A stretch of DNA of 64,000 nucleotides, taken from Neorhizobium alkalisoli (lineage in GTDB: Bacteria; Pseudomonadota; Alphaproteobacteria; Rhizobiales; Rhizobiaceae). The position numbers and the translations under genes were made by a program. The first letter of the stretch is position 1, and every line of letters starts with the position of its first letter. Positions 46,425 through 55,269 of the stretch are shown here, piece after piece. The notes under the pieces were generated by a model, which had not been told where the DNA came from, did no database searches, and saw only the letters and a list, made by a program, of their open reading frames with translations. The DNA lies in contig NZ_PVBN01000001.1 of assembly GCF_002968635.1 (NCBI RefSeq), positions 620,001-684,000 of the forward strand. The letters are read 5' to 3'.

Positions 46425-47162
46425 TCAAATTCCGATACGTCCGACTGCCGGCACCTTGATGCCCGGGCGCGCGAAATCCAGCCCCGCCACCAATCCCAGA
46501 AAGTGCACCTCGAAACCGCTGCGCACGCCGGCGGAAAAGCCGACGAGGCCGCGCAGCGTGACATGCAGGTCGCGCCAGTCGTCGTCGAGGTGGAAGAATT
46601 CTCCGTCGGGAAGATAGTCGCGGCCGACCGCATGCGGCGGCAAGACCGCGCCGAGTTCAGGCACCGTGCGCAGCACATAGGCGACGAAGGTGTTGGAATT
46701 CGGTCCCGGCCAGATCGTATAGCCTCCCGGCTCCGCGTAGGGGTAGGCGGCAATCGCGCCTTCGATCTTGGGGATCAGCAGTTCGGCTTCCGCGCCTTTT
46801 ACGGACGCCACGAGTTGCGGAGCGTTCGAATACCAATAGGCGTCCGGTGGCCGGTGATTTTTTCGGATCGGCGACCCCCAGCCCACCTTGTCGTAGCGCG
46901 TGTAGCTTTTCGCACCCTTTGCCTTGGTGACGATCCAGGCATGGCTTGCGACCGCACCCTTCAATCCGCCGGTCATGGCGGAAAACACGTAGACCGCCGC
47001 GTCCTCGCTACCGCCCGCTTCCGGCAATATACCCGCCGAAGACCATCTCGCCTCGCTCCAACGTGCGGGCCTTTCCTTGATCGCCCACAAGCCCGCCGAA
47101 GCGAAGGTCGGCAGCAGGTAGACGATGAAGATGATCAGAAACAACCGTTTAACGGATTTCAT
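46425..47162 (-). CDS. DUF3750 protein, membrane-anchored
   Basis: 245 residues. N-terminal hydrophobic segment (LFLIIFIVYLLPTFASAGLW) as signal anchor. The DUF3750 domain follows: AAVYVFSAMTGGLKGAVASH, WYSNAPQLVASVKG, WPGPNSNTFVAYVLRTVPELG and GVRSGFEVHFLGLVAGLDFARPG. His and Cys-free catalytic-looking HAWIVTK and NSNTFV patterns recall NlpC/P60-like folds, but no function is established. ATG 47162 is chosen; the upstream TTG at 47180 is unlikely. Confidence 0.8.
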   Translation of the reverse strand: MKSVKRLFLIIFIVYLLPTFASAGLWAIKERPARWSEARWSSAGILPEAGGSEDAAVYVFSAMTGGLKGAVASHAWIVTKAKGAKSYTRYDKVGWGSPIRKNHRPPDAYWYSNAPQLVASVKGAEAELLIPKIEGAIAAYPYAEPGGYTIWPGPNSNTFVAYVLRTVPELGAVLPPHAVGRDYLPDGEFFHLDDDWRDLHVTLRGLVGFSAGVRSGFEVHFLGLVAGLDFARPGIKVPAVGRIGI

Positions 47163-47246
47163 GCTAAGCGCCCCGTGCAAGTCCCGCCGGACTGGTTTAT
47201 GAGCCGGTGATATGGATCATTGAAAACAGCAATTTCAGGACAGGCC

Positions 47247-48254
47247 ATGCAAAACCCCGTTACCGTCGAAGTTACCAGAGGCAACCTGGTCGAAAGCCGC
47301 CACCGTGGCCTCGGTGTCGTCGTGGACGGAGAAGGCAAAACCCTCTTTTCCTTCGGGGATGCGGAGGCGGGCGTCTTTCCGCGCTCGGCCTGCAAGGCGA
47401 TGCAGGCTCTGCCGCTCATCGAAAGCGGCGCGGCCGATGCCTACGGTTTCGGCAATGCCGAGCTGGCGCTTGCCTGTTCCTCGCATTCCGGCGAAGACGC
47501 CCATGTGGCGACCGCTGCCGCCATGCTCGCGAAAGCCGGCCGCGATCACGCCGCGCTGGAATGTGGCGCCCATTGGGCTTTCGACCAGAATGTGCTGATC
47601 CATCAGGCGCGCACGCTCGACAAAACGAACGCGCTCCACAACAACTGTTCCGGAAAGCATTCCGGCTTCGTCTGCACCTGCGTCCACACCGGCACGGACG
47701 TGAAGGGCTATGTCGGTTACGATCATCCGCTGCAGCAGGAAATCCGCAACGTCATGGAAAGCCTGACCGGCGCCGTGCTCGGTCATGACAATTGCGGCAC
47801 CGACGGCTGTTCGATCCCGAGCTATGCGGTGCCCTTGAAGGGGCTCGCCCACGGTTTTGCAAAGATGACGACGGGCGCCACCCTTTCTGCCGAACGAGCC
47901 AAGGCGTCGCGTCGCCTGATCGAAGCCTGCATGGCCGAGCCCTTCTATGTCGCCGGCACCAGCCGCGCCTGCACGAAGCTGATGCAGGTGGCCCCCGGCA
48001 AGATCTTCGCAAAGACCGGCGCGGAAGGCGTCTTCGTCGCAGCTTTGCCGGAGCAGGGGATCGCCATGGCGGTCAAATGCGAGGACGGCACGACGCGTGC
48101 CGCCGAGGCCATGATCTTCGCCCTGATCTCTCGCTATTTCGAAAAGGGCGGCGAGGTCGAGACCAAGCTGATGGCGATGGCGAACCGCTCGATGAAGAAC
48201 TGGAACGGCATCCACGTCGGCGACATCCGCGTCACCGACGCGCTGTTCGCTTAA
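47247..48254 (+). CDS. ansA: L-asparaginase, Rhizobium etli ReAV type (class 3)
   Basis: 335 residues, not homologous to E. coli AnsA/AnsB; it belongs to the class 3 asparaginases described for R. etli. The serine-lysine pair S47/K50 (PRSACKAM), the second serine S79 (CSSHSGE) and the zinc ligands C134, K137 (NCSGKHSG) and C188 (GTDGCSIP) sit one residue before the ReAV positions I recall (S48, K51, S80, C135, K138, C189). It hydrolyses asparagine to aspartate and ammonia in the cytosol. ATG 47247 with AGGA upstream. Stop overlaps the convergent regulator stop. Confidence 0.92.
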   Translation: MQNPVTVEVTRGNLVESRHRGLGVVVDGEGKTLFSFGDAEAGVFPRSACKAMQALPLIESGAADAYGFGNAELALACSSHSGEDAHVATAAAMLAKAGRDHAALECGAHWAFDQNVLIHQARTLDKTNALHNNCSGKHSGFVCTCVHTGTDVKGYVGYDHPLQQEIRNVMESLTGAVLGHDNCGTDGCSIPSYAVPLKGLAHGFAKMTTGATLSAERAKASRRLIEACMAEPFYVAGTSRACTKLMQVAPGKIFAKTGAEGVFVAALPEQGIAMAVKCEDGTTRAAEAMIFALISRYFEKGGEVETKLMAMANRSMKNWNGIHVGDIRVTDALFA

Positions 48255-49006
48255 GTTTCGACGATGTTGACGCCCTGCGATCGATAGGGCGTCAGGCGCT
48301 CCTCGTCGATCCCCTTTTCCACGATCATGCCCGCGATATCGGAAACCGGCATGATCGTGCAGGGTGAGGAGGCGTCGATCTTTTCTGCGGTGATCAGGAC
48401 ATAAGTTTCCCCGGATGAGGCGGCGATGTGCCGCTTGATCGCGGCCTCTTCGAAGTCGCCCGTCGAAAGGCCGCGTGCCGGATGGATGGCGGTGGCTCCC
48501 AGGAAGAAGATGTCCGGCCGGATCTGCGCGATCTGGGCCATCGCCGCGGCGCCGGTCGCCACCATGGAATGCTTGTAGAGCCGGCCTCCGATCAGGATCA
48601 CCTCCGCTGTCGGATGATGTTCGAGTTCGGCTGCGATCGTCGGGCTGTGCGTGGCGACCGTGAAGGCAATGTCGCGAGGCAGAGCCCGTGCAATTTCCGC
48701 AGTCGAGGTGCCGCCATCGAGAAAGATCATCTGGCCTTGCCGCACCAATCCGGCAGCCCGGGCGCCGAGCCTTTGCTTCACGCCGGACGAGACCGCTCGC
48801 CGGGCCGAAAAGTCCGGCAGATCCGGCGATACCGGCATGGCGCCGCCATGTACGCGCCGGAGCAGGCCCTCAGCCGCCATTTCCCTGAGGTCGCGGCGAA
48901 TCGTGTCCTCCGACAGCGAAAATTCTTCCGCTGCCCGTTTGGCGATCACCTGCCCCTCCCGACGCAGCATGTCGAGGATGAGGCTCTTGCGTTGGCTGGT
49001 CAGCAT
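48251..49006 (-). CDS. DeoR/GlpR-family transcriptional regulator
   Basis: 251 residues. N-terminal DeoR helix-turn-helix (SQRKSLILDMLRREGQV, SLSEDTIRRDLREMAAEGLL, RVHGGAMP) and C-terminal sugar-phosphate sensor domain (IFLDGGTSTAEIARALP, FLGATAIHPARGLSTGDFEEAAIKR). The ligand is probably a phosphorylated sugar. Its stop shares TTAA (48251-48254) with the convergent asparaginase gene. The divergent neighbour is the DUF4406 gene, a possible target. Confidence 0.9.
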   Translation of the reverse strand: MLTSQRKSLILDMLRREGQVIAKRAAEEFSLSEDTIRRDLREMAAEGLLRRVHGGAMPVSPDLPDFSARRAVSSGVKQRLGARAAGLVRQGQMIFLDGGTSTAEIARALPRDIAFTVATHSPTIAAELEHHPTAEVILIGGRLYKHSMVATGAAAMAQIAQIRPDIFFLGATAIHPARGLSTGDFEEAAIKRHIAASSGETYVLITAEKIDASSPCTIMPVSDIAGMIVEKGIDEERLTPYRSQGVNIVET

Positions 49007-49131
49007 GGTTCTTGACTCTGCATGAAATTACACGAATAAGCATGAATATGCCTGATTTGCTGGAAAAGTAAACCATTCAGGCGGTTTCGTGTAGTTCCGC
49101 GATGAATGCGGATGAGTTTGGAGAAACGAAC

Positions 49132-49488
49132 ATGCTGATTTTGATTGCCGGTCCCTACCGTTCCGGAACGGGAGACGATCCGGCGAAGATGGCGGATAAC
49201 CTGAAGCGGCTCGAAGCGCCGTCCTATGCGCTGTTCAAGGCGGGCCACTTGCCGATGATCGGCGAATGGGTCGCGCTGCCGGTCTGGCATGCGGCGGGCG
49301 GCAACAGGGTAGGCGACGATCTCTACGAGGAGATTTTCCACCCGACGGCGGGGCGCCTGCTTCAACTTTGCGAGGGCGTGCTGCGTCTGCCGGGAGAATC
49401 CAAGGGTGCCGACAACGACGTCCGGATTGCGACAGAGCGGGGCATTCCCGTCTGGTATCGGCTGGAGGACGTTCCGGGCGTCGTCTGA
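49132..49488 (+). CDS. DUF4406 protein (deoxyribosyltransferase-like fold)
   Basis: 118 residues. The start LILIAGPYRSG resembles the nucleotide-binding loop of nucleoside 2-deoxyribosyltransferases, and HPTAGRLLQLCEGVLRLPGES with GADNDVRIATERGIPVWY fits DUF4406. A role in nucleotide or nucleotide-sugar binding is possible, unproven. ATG 49132 has GGAG about 12 bases upstream; an ATG ten codons earlier (49102) is an alternative. Divergent from the DeoR regulator. Confidence 0.75.
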   Translation: MLILIAGPYRSGTGDDPAKMADNLKRLEAPSYALFKAGHLPMIGEWVALPVWHAAGGNRVGDDLYEEIFHPTAGRLLQLCEGVLRLPGESKGADNDVRIATERGIPVWYRLEDVPGVV

Positions 49489-49517
49489 CCTTTCCGTGAG
49501 GCCAGGCCGTGCTAAAA

Positions 49518-49542
49518 GGGCATCCTCAAACGGAGGATGCCC
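49518..49542 (+). promoter_or_regulatory. RNA hairpin covering the ribosome binding site of the GST gene
   Basis: GGGCATCCTC / GAGGATGCCC, a perfect ten-base stem with loop AAACG, ends at the base before the ATG at 49543. The 3' arm contains most of the GGAGG Shine-Dalgarno (49532-49536), so the folded mRNA would block initiation. Confidence 0.7.
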
Positions 49543-50166
49543 ATGTACACGCTCTATTTCGCTCCCGGCACCTGTGCGCTCGCCAGCCATATCGCGCTTG
49601 CCGAATCCGGCCTGCCCTATGAGGTCAAGCGGATAAGATTTGCCGAGAACGAGCAGCGTTCCGAGGCCTATCTGAAGATCAATCCGAAGGGGCGCGTGCC
49701 GGCACTGGTGACTGACAAGGGCGTGCTGAGCGAAACCGTCGCGATCCTCGCCTTCATCGCGCAGGCTGTGCCGCAGGCCAAACTGGCACCGCTCGATGAT
49801 GCGTTCCTGTTTGCCCGGATGCAGGCGTTCAACGCCTATCTTTCTTCAACCGTCCACGTTGCCCATGCGCATGGCCGGCGCGGCGCCCGCTGGGCCGATG
49901 AACCGTCTTCGCATGCCGACATGCTGCGCAAGGTCCCGCACACCATGGGTGAGTGCTTCCGCCTGATCGAAAACGACTTTCTTGCCGGTCCCTATGTGCT
50001 GGGCGAACAGTACTCGGTCGCCGATCCCTATCTTTTCACGATAGCGGGTTGGCTCGAGGGCGATAAAGTCGATATCTCCGAATTCCCCCGCGTCCAGGCG
50101 CATTACGAACGCATGAAGGCGCGGACGGCAGTTCAAAAGGCGTTTGCGGAGGAAAGTGCCGCCTGA
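49543..50166 (+). CDS. Glutathione S-transferase family protein
   Basis: 207 residues. N-terminal thioredoxin-like domain (MYTLYFAPGTCALASHIALAESG, NPKGRVPALVTDKGVLSETVAIL) with the beta/theta-class Cys/Ser region GTCALAS, and an all-helical C-terminal domain ending with SVADPYLFTIAGWL. It conjugates or binds glutathione in the cytosol; substrate unknown. ATG 49543 is chosen over 49537 because GGAGG abuts the latter. Translation is probably controlled by the hairpin directly upstream. Confidence 0.92.
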   Translation: MYTLYFAPGTCALASHIALAESGLPYEVKRIRFAENEQRSEAYLKINPKGRVPALVTDKGVLSETVAILAFIAQAVPQAKLAPLDDAFLFARMQAFNAYLSSTVHVAHAHGRRGARWADEPSSHADMLRKVPHTMGECFRLIENDFLAGPYVLGEQYSVADPYLFTIAGWLEGDKVDISEFPRVQAHYERMKARTAVQKAFAEESAA

Positions 50167-50167
50167 G

Positions 50168-50371
50168 TCAGGCGCATTTTGCCAGCTGCGTGCTCTCTGT
50201 TGCCGGTTCCGCGCGATAAACGCCGGGGAAGGGCAGGTCGGCGAGTTGCCTCAGATCCATGGCGTAGATGTCTGGGTGGCGGAGGGGGTCGTCGTACGCC
50301 TCCGTCTGCGCAATCGCTTCGGCCGTCTCCAGCCAGGCTCTTAGCTTCCAGAAAATCTTAAGCGGTGTCAT
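50168..50371 (-). CDS. Hypothetical 67-residue protein
   Basis: From ATG 50371 with AAAGGTGA about nine bases upstream. Basic amphipathic start (PLKIFWKLRAWLETAEAIAQ) recalls the opening of some DUF1127 proteins, followed by DDPLRHPDIYAMDLRQLADL. The C-terminus does not match DUF1127. Convergent with the GST gene (one base between stops) and divergent from the LysR gene, which may control it. Unrecognised. Confidence 0.6.
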   Translation of the reverse strand: MTPLKIFWKLRAWLETAEAIAQTEAYDDPLRHPDIYAMDLRQLADLPFPGVYRAEPATESTQLAKCA

Positions 50372-50475
50372 GATCGTCACCTTTCGCAAATTTGTGATCA
50401 TTTGCAGGTGGAGTATCCTCCCCAGAGGGGGCCGTCGCAATTGAGTTCTTGAAGCGGTCGGTATAGAAAATCTAT

Positions 50476-51420
50476 ATGAAGAACCTGAACCTCGTGCATC
50501 TGAACGGACTGAGGGCGCTGGAAGCGGTCGGCCGCCTCGGCTCGTTGCAGGCTGCGGCCGAAGAGCTGGGCGTTTCGATCGGCGCCGTCAGCCAGCAGGT
50601 CATCAAGGCGGAAGCGCAGCTTGGCCAGCCAGTGTTTCAGCGCCTGCCGAGGGGCATGGTAGCGGTGGACGGGGCTCGGCCCATGCTCGCGCGCCTGACG
50701 GAGGGCTTTCATTTCCTGTCGGAGGCGGTCGGGCTCGGGAAACGGCGGGACGATACGTTGCTGACGATCTCGGTCGCCCCGGTCTTCGCGGCCCGTTTCC
50801 TTGTCCATCGGCTCGACCGGTTCTCGACGCTGCATCCGGATATACGCCTCAGGATCGATGCGACGACAAGACTTGCAGATCTCGGTACCGGCGACATCGA
50901 TCTCGCCATTCGTGTCGGGCCTGGCACATGGCCTGGCGTCGATGCCGAACTTCTGATCGAGCAGACCGTGTTTCCTGTCTGTGCGCCGGCTTTGGCCGAG
51001 AAACTGAAAGAGCCGCGCGATATCCTGCAGTTGCCGGCAATCATCGACGGCCCCTCGATGTTCTCTTGGGACATATGGCTGAAGGAGGCAGGGCTTGACG
51101 GATCGAGCATGGCCACCCGCCACGTTTTCAACGATGCCTCGCTTTGCCTCGACGCGACCATTGCCGGGCAGGGCGTCATGCTCGCCTGGCATACGCTGGC
51201 CACCTATGCGCTGGAGCAGGGCCGGCTGGTCGAGCCCTTTTCGGTGAGCGCCCGCACCGGCATGGGGCACTATCTCGTCACCCGCGCCGGCGCACGATTG
51301 CCGGCGAAGGTGAAGGCGTTCAGGGAGTGGCTGAAGAGTGAACTGCCGCCGCCCTTGGAAACGCGAGGGATAACTGGCCTTACGCCGGTTCGGCGAGGCG
51401 CTTCTCCCACATCGCCTTGA
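50476..51420 (+). CDS. LysR-family transcriptional regulator (GcvA-like)
   Basis: 314 residues. N-terminal winged helix LNGLRALEAVGRLGSLQAAAEELGVSIGAVSQQVIKAE, then QPVFQRLPRGM and the effector domain (LLTISVAPVFAARFLVHRLDRF, DIDLAIRVGPGTWPGVDAELL). The LNGLRALE opening and the RFL strand fit the GcvA/AmpR branch. ATG 50476. The 3' end overlaps the convergent GST gene by 41 bases. Effector unknown; the divergent 67-residue gene is a candidate target. Confidence 0.92.
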   Translation: MKNLNLVHLNGLRALEAVGRLGSLQAAAEELGVSIGAVSQQVIKAEAQLGQPVFQRLPRGMVAVDGARPMLARLTEGFHFLSEAVGLGKRRDDTLLTISVAPVFAARFLVHRLDRFSTLHPDIRLRIDATTRLADLGTGDIDLAIRVGPGTWPGVDAELLIEQTVFPVCAPALAEKLKEPRDILQLPAIIDGPSMFSWDIWLKEAGLDGSSMATRHVFNDASLCLDATIAGQGVMLAWHTLATYALEQGRLVEPFSVSARTGMGHYLVTRAGARLPAKVKAFREWLKSELPPPLETRGITGLTPVRRGASPTSP

Positions 51421-52027
51421 AGGAAGGGCGGGCCTGGCATGTTTCGAGCCACGCCTTCAGCGCCGGCCGGTTTTCGAAGAGGGCTTCGTGCCCCTGAGCA
51501 TAGCGAACGATTTCCGCGACATTGATGTCGGCCACGGTGAAGCGGCCGCCGACCATGTGGCTGTTCTTGGAAAAATGCTTTTCCAGCACATCGAATGGCC
51601 GCTTCAGCAGGCGGGCCGCGACCTCGATCTCCGATTTGCCGTCGTCCGTGTCCGCTTTGGTCTGCTGGATCTTAAGCGCAGATGCCTCGATGCTGGTGGC
51701 AGCGAAGAGCGACCACTGGATCATCAGCGCCTCTTCGTTGATGTCCCTGGGGCCGACGTCTCCACCGTATTTGCGGGCGAGATAGAGCGAGATTGCGAGC
51801 GATTCGTGCAGCACGAAGCCATCGTCGTCCATCGACGGAATGGAACCCATCGGATTGAGACCCAGGAAGTCTGCCGAGAGCGTATTGATCGGCGCCTCCG
51901 CGGCCATCGGCTCCGGCAGGCGGTAAGCCTGGATGATCGGCACGAGCTCGAACGGGAGGCCAAGTTCTTCGACAAGCCAGAGCGGGCGCGTGGCCCGCGA
52001 GCGATAAACCCCGTAGATTTTCAGCAT
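51380..52027 (-). CDS. Glutathione S-transferase family protein
   Basis: 215 residues. Thioredoxin-like N-terminal domain (KIYGVYRSRATRPLWLVEELGLPFE, NPMGSIPSMDDDGFVLHESLAISLYLARKYG) with a serine-type active site (RSRATRP), and a helical C-terminal domain (VGGRFTVADINVAEIVRYA). Cytosolic detoxification or binding enzyme, substrate unknown. Strong AAAAAGGAA ribosome site before ATG 52027. Overlaps the 3' end of the LysR gene. Confidence 0.93.
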   Translation of the reverse strand: MLKIYGVYRSRATRPLWLVEELGLPFELVPIIQAYRLPEPMAAEAPINTLSADFLGLNPMGSIPSMDDDGFVLHESLAISLYLARKYGGDVGPRDINEEALMIQWSLFAATSIEASALKIQQTKADTDDGKSEIEVAARLLKRPFDVLEKHFSKNSHMVGGRFTVADINVAEIVRYAQGHEALFENRPALKAWLETCQARPSFKAMWEKRLAEPA

Positions 52028-52131
52028 GATCGTTCCTTTTTGAAATGCTGGCGCAAGCTATGGCGCGCTTGCGCAAAACAAAAGATCAATCCGCGTTGAA
52101 CAGCCATGAAAGTTTTAGATCGATGGACGCC

Positions 52132-53502
52132 TCAGACGATCCTGTTTCCTTCGATCGTCAGATGCGGAAAACCCGTGCCATCGCCACGGCCGAGTTCGGC
52201 GGTGGCAGCCTGTTTCCAGCGATGGCCGATCACCGCCCCGTCCCTGACCTTGTCGAAGAGGTTGCCGGCGATCAGGGCGTTGCCCGCGCCCTCGACGACG
52301 GTCACGGCGCAGCCGACCTTCGCCTGCCGCACGATGTTGCCGCTGGCGATGACGTTGCGCAGATAGGGGCCGAACCCGAGCGCCAATCCCCAGAGCGGGA
52401 CGTTCTCGATGACATTGCCGGTGACCGCCGTATCCGCTTCGACGCTGATGCCGACGCCGAAGATTGCCTCGTCCAGGACATAGGGTCCGGTCGGTTTGAG
52501 ATTGCGGACGACGTTGCCGGCGATAGTTGCCAGCCGGCCGCCTTCGTTGAAATTCACGACGGAGATGCCGTTTGCCGCGCCGTCGACGATATTGCCCGAA
52601 ATCATCGCGCCTTCGAAGGCGAATTCGGCGTAGATCGCCGTCTCTCCCGAGCCGAAGCACTGGTTGTTGACGATCTGCGCATTCGAGGCGCTGTTGGCGC
52701 GTATGGCGGAGAAGGCGGAATCCGAAATGTGGTTGCCCGCAACCATCACGTTGTCGGCGCGGAACAGGTTGATGGCATTGCCGTACTGCCCGGTGCCGCC
52801 GTTCGTGGCGCCGATCCGGTAGAGACGGTTGCCCGTGACCATGGTTCCGTCGGTGCCCTTGTTCCATCGATGGATCAGAATGCCGCCGTTGCCGCAGTCG
52901 AAGATCGTATTGGCGGCAACTGAAAGGCTGCTGCTTTCGACCGCGAAAAGACCGTATTCGGCAGCGCTGGAGACACGATTTCGTTCGATCCGGCCGCCCG
53001 AGCGTTCGAGATGCAGTGCGGTCTTTTGCGATCCGACGATTTCGCAATTGTCGATGACGGCATTCTCGACGCCCCGCAGGTGGACGAGCGCCGGGCTCCG
53101 GTCGTCGAGCCGGCCGTTTGCTCCGTCGATGACGATGTTGGAAAGTTCGATCCGCCGCGCTCCGTCACTCCTGATGAGGTGCCCGCCGCCCGAATAGACG
53201 AGCCGGGACGCTCCAGCCATGCCGGTGATGCGGGCGCCATCGGGCAGTTCGAGATTGGATACCTGGTAGTTTCCGGGCGGCAGGAAGACCGCCATCTTCT
53301 GGCGGGCCGCCGTTGCAATGATCTCGTTGAGCTTGCGGCTCTGTCTGTCGCCTCCGCCGGGCGTGACACCTTGCTTGCTGACATCGATGGAACCACGCAG
53401 GTCCACGGGCGCCAGGCCGGAGGAACTGGCCAAGGCGCGCGGCGCAACTCCGGCGGCGGCCGCACCGGCTATCGTCGTCAATACGGCGCGTCTCGAAATC
53501 AT
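52132..53502 (-). CDS. Tat-exported parallel beta-helix repeat protein (TIGR03808-like)
   Basis: 456 residues. The N-terminus SRRAVLTTIAGAAAAGVAPRALA is a twin-arginine signal. The rest is a right-handed beta-helix, with recurring rungs such as NAVIDNCEIVGS, SVAANTIFDCGNGGILIHR, NVMVAGNHISDSAFSAI and AMISGNIVDGAANGISVV. It matches the TIGR03808 'Tat-translocated repetitive protein' of rhizobia in size and order. Such helices usually bind or cleave polysaccharide, but no catalytic residues are defined. Alone on the minus strand. Confidence 0.87.
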   Translation of the reverse strand: MISRRAVLTTIAGAAAAGVAPRALASSSGLAPVDLRGSIDVSKQGVTPGGGDRQSRKLNEIIATAARQKMAVFLPPGNYQVSNLELPDGARITGMAGASRLVYSGGGHLIRSDGARRIELSNIVIDGANGRLDDRSPALVHLRGVENAVIDNCEIVGSQKTALHLERSGGRIERNRVSSAAEYGLFAVESSSLSVAANTIFDCGNGGILIHRWNKGTDGTMVTGNRLYRIGATNGGTGQYGNAINLFRADNVMVAGNHISDSAFSAIRANSASNAQIVNNQCFGSGETAIYAEFAFEGAMISGNIVDGAANGISVVNFNEGGRLATIAGNVVRNLKPTGPYVLDEAIFGVGISVEADTAVTGNVIENVPLWGLALGFGPYLRNVIASGNIVRQAKVGCAVTVVEGAGNALIAGNLFDKVRDGAVIGHRWKQAATAELGRGDGTGFPHLTIEGNRIV

Positions 53503-53731
53503 CCGGCATGCTCCCCCGTCGTTAGCAAAGCATTTGCCATACCCGTTCTTTGCATAGGTGTACTACGAAATAGGCTTGGAAGAATGGTGCTAAAGGGCTT
53601 TTTTAGAGGCTTCAAGAATGGCAATTTCATAATGTTCTTAAGCACCGCTAAGGATTTTTCCGCCATTCTGTGCCGCAGCGTGGTTATGGGGGCTTGCGCT
53701 TTTTTAAAGCGGATTGAAAGGAGACACGGGG

Positions 53732-55249
53732 ATGGTGGAAACCCTGTCATATGGCCTGCCTCGGCCCGCCGTCGCTGATCCGCTCGATGAACTCTGCAGT
53801 CGCCTTCTGCGTATTTCTACAGACAGTGATATCGATTTGGATGTTGCGCTGGTGACGCGCGAGATCGAGACGCGCACCCTGCTCGATCAACTGCCCGAAT
53901 TCATCTATGTGAAAGACAGGCGCGGCCGTTTCGTCTTCGCCAATGCCGCTGCCGGCCGCAACAGCAGGTTTCACGACGGTTCCGACCTGATCGGCAAGAC
54001 CGATTTCGACATCCTGGACCATGCGACCGCCCGCGAACTCTTCGCGATCGAGCAGGAGGTCATGTCGACCGGAACGGCAGTGGAAGGGCGCGAGGAGCGC
54101 ATTACGCTGCCGGGCGGGCGGGTGTTGTGGCTCACCACCTCGAAGATGCCGTTGCGCAACGCGGATGGATATATCGTCGGCCTTGTCGGCATCTCCAGGG
54201 ACATCACCGAGCGCAAGCGCCAGGACGACCGCCGGCACGGCCATGCACGCCTCCTGGAAATGATCGCCCGCGGCCAGCCGCTGCGGGCGGTGCTGGATGC
54301 ATTGGTCCGCACCGTCGAGGAGGAACTTGACGACGTCACGGCCTCGGTCCTCCTTCTGGAGGAGGGAACGGACCGGTTGCGGCATGGCGCGGCGACAAAC
54401 CTGCCTCCGGCCTACACGAAGCTGATCGACGGCATTCAGATTGGACCGAAGGTCGGCTCCTGCGGCACTGCCGCCTGGAGGCGCGCGCCCGTGGTGGTCA
54501 AGGACGTCATGACCGACCCGCTGTGGGAGGATTATCGCGAACTTGCGAAGGCGTTTTCCCTCGGTTCCTGCTGGTCGACGCCGATCATGGCGCCTGATGG
54601 GGTGGTTCTTGGTACTTTTGGACTTTATTCCCAGGCTGGCCGAGAGCCGACGGAACTCGAGTGGGAGTTGACCGCCATGGCGACCGATATCGCCGGCATC
54701 GCCATCGAGCGCGCCCGCAACGAAGAGCGCATCCGGCATATGGCGCATCACGATCCGCTGACCGGCCTGCCGAACCGGACACTGTTCTGGACGCAGTTCA
54801 GCCGTGCCTTGCTTGAGGCGCGACGGGAAAACCGCAAGGTCACCGTCGCCTATATCGACCTCGACAATTTCAAGCAGATCAACGATACGCTCGGCCATGC
54901 CGCCGGTGACGAGGTGTTGAAGACCTTGTCATCCCGCATGGCCCGCTGCATCCGGGCGAGCGATCTCCTGGTCCGTCTCGGCGGCGACGAATTTGCGATC
55001 GTCTTCAGCAATCCGAGTCACGATGACCTCGGCGTGCTGCGCCGCCTGCAGGAACTGCGGACCGGGATTTCCCGGCCATTCTTCATCGAAGAGCACTCGG
55101 TTGTCGCGACCTGCAGCATGGGTGTGGCCTTTTTTCCGCAGGACGGCGATACGCCGGAAGCCTTGCTCGCCCGCGCCGACCGCGCCATGTACGAGGCCAA
55201 GGACATGGGCCGCGACAAGCTGCGCGTATCAGGCGGCGAGGGGATTTAG
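53732..55249 (+). CDS. Diguanylate cyclase with PAS and GAF domains
   Basis: 505 residues. PAS domain (about 55-165: DQLPEFIYVKDRRGRFVFAN, LGLVGISRDITERKR-like VGLVGISRDITERKR), GAF domain (about 175-330: GPKVGSCGTAAWRRAPVVVKD) and GGDEF domain (about 335-500) with HDPLTGLPNRTLF and intact GGDEF at 417-421. An inhibitory RxxD site (RASD) is five residues before it. It should make cyclic di-GMP under PAS/GAF control, with product inhibition. ATG 53732 has AAGGAGA upstream. Cytosolic; no membrane helix. Confidence 0.95.
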   Translation: MVETLSYGLPRPAVADPLDELCSRLLRISTDSDIDLDVALVTREIETRTLLDQLPEFIYVKDRRGRFVFANAAAGRNSRFHDGSDLIGKTDFDILDHATARELFAIEQEVMSTGTAVEGREERITLPGGRVLWLTTSKMPLRNADGYIVGLVGISRDITERKRQDDRRHGHARLLEMIARGQPLRAVLDALVRTVEEELDDVTASVLLLEEGTDRLRHGAATNLPPAYTKLIDGIQIGPKVGSCGTAAWRRAPVVVKDVMTDPLWEDYRELAKAFSLGSCWSTPIMAPDGVVLGTFGLYSQAGREPTELEWELTAMATDIAGIAIERARNEERIRHMAHHDPLTGLPNRTLFWTQFSRALLEARRENRKVTVAYIDLDNFKQINDTLGHAAGDEVLKTLSSRMARCIRASDLLVRLGGDEFAIVFSNPSHDDLGVLRRLQELRTGISRPFFIEEHSVVATCSMGVAFFPQDGDTPEALLARADRAMYEAKDMGRDKLRVSGGEGI

Positions 55250-55269
55250 TCGTCTCGGCGTCGCGTTGA

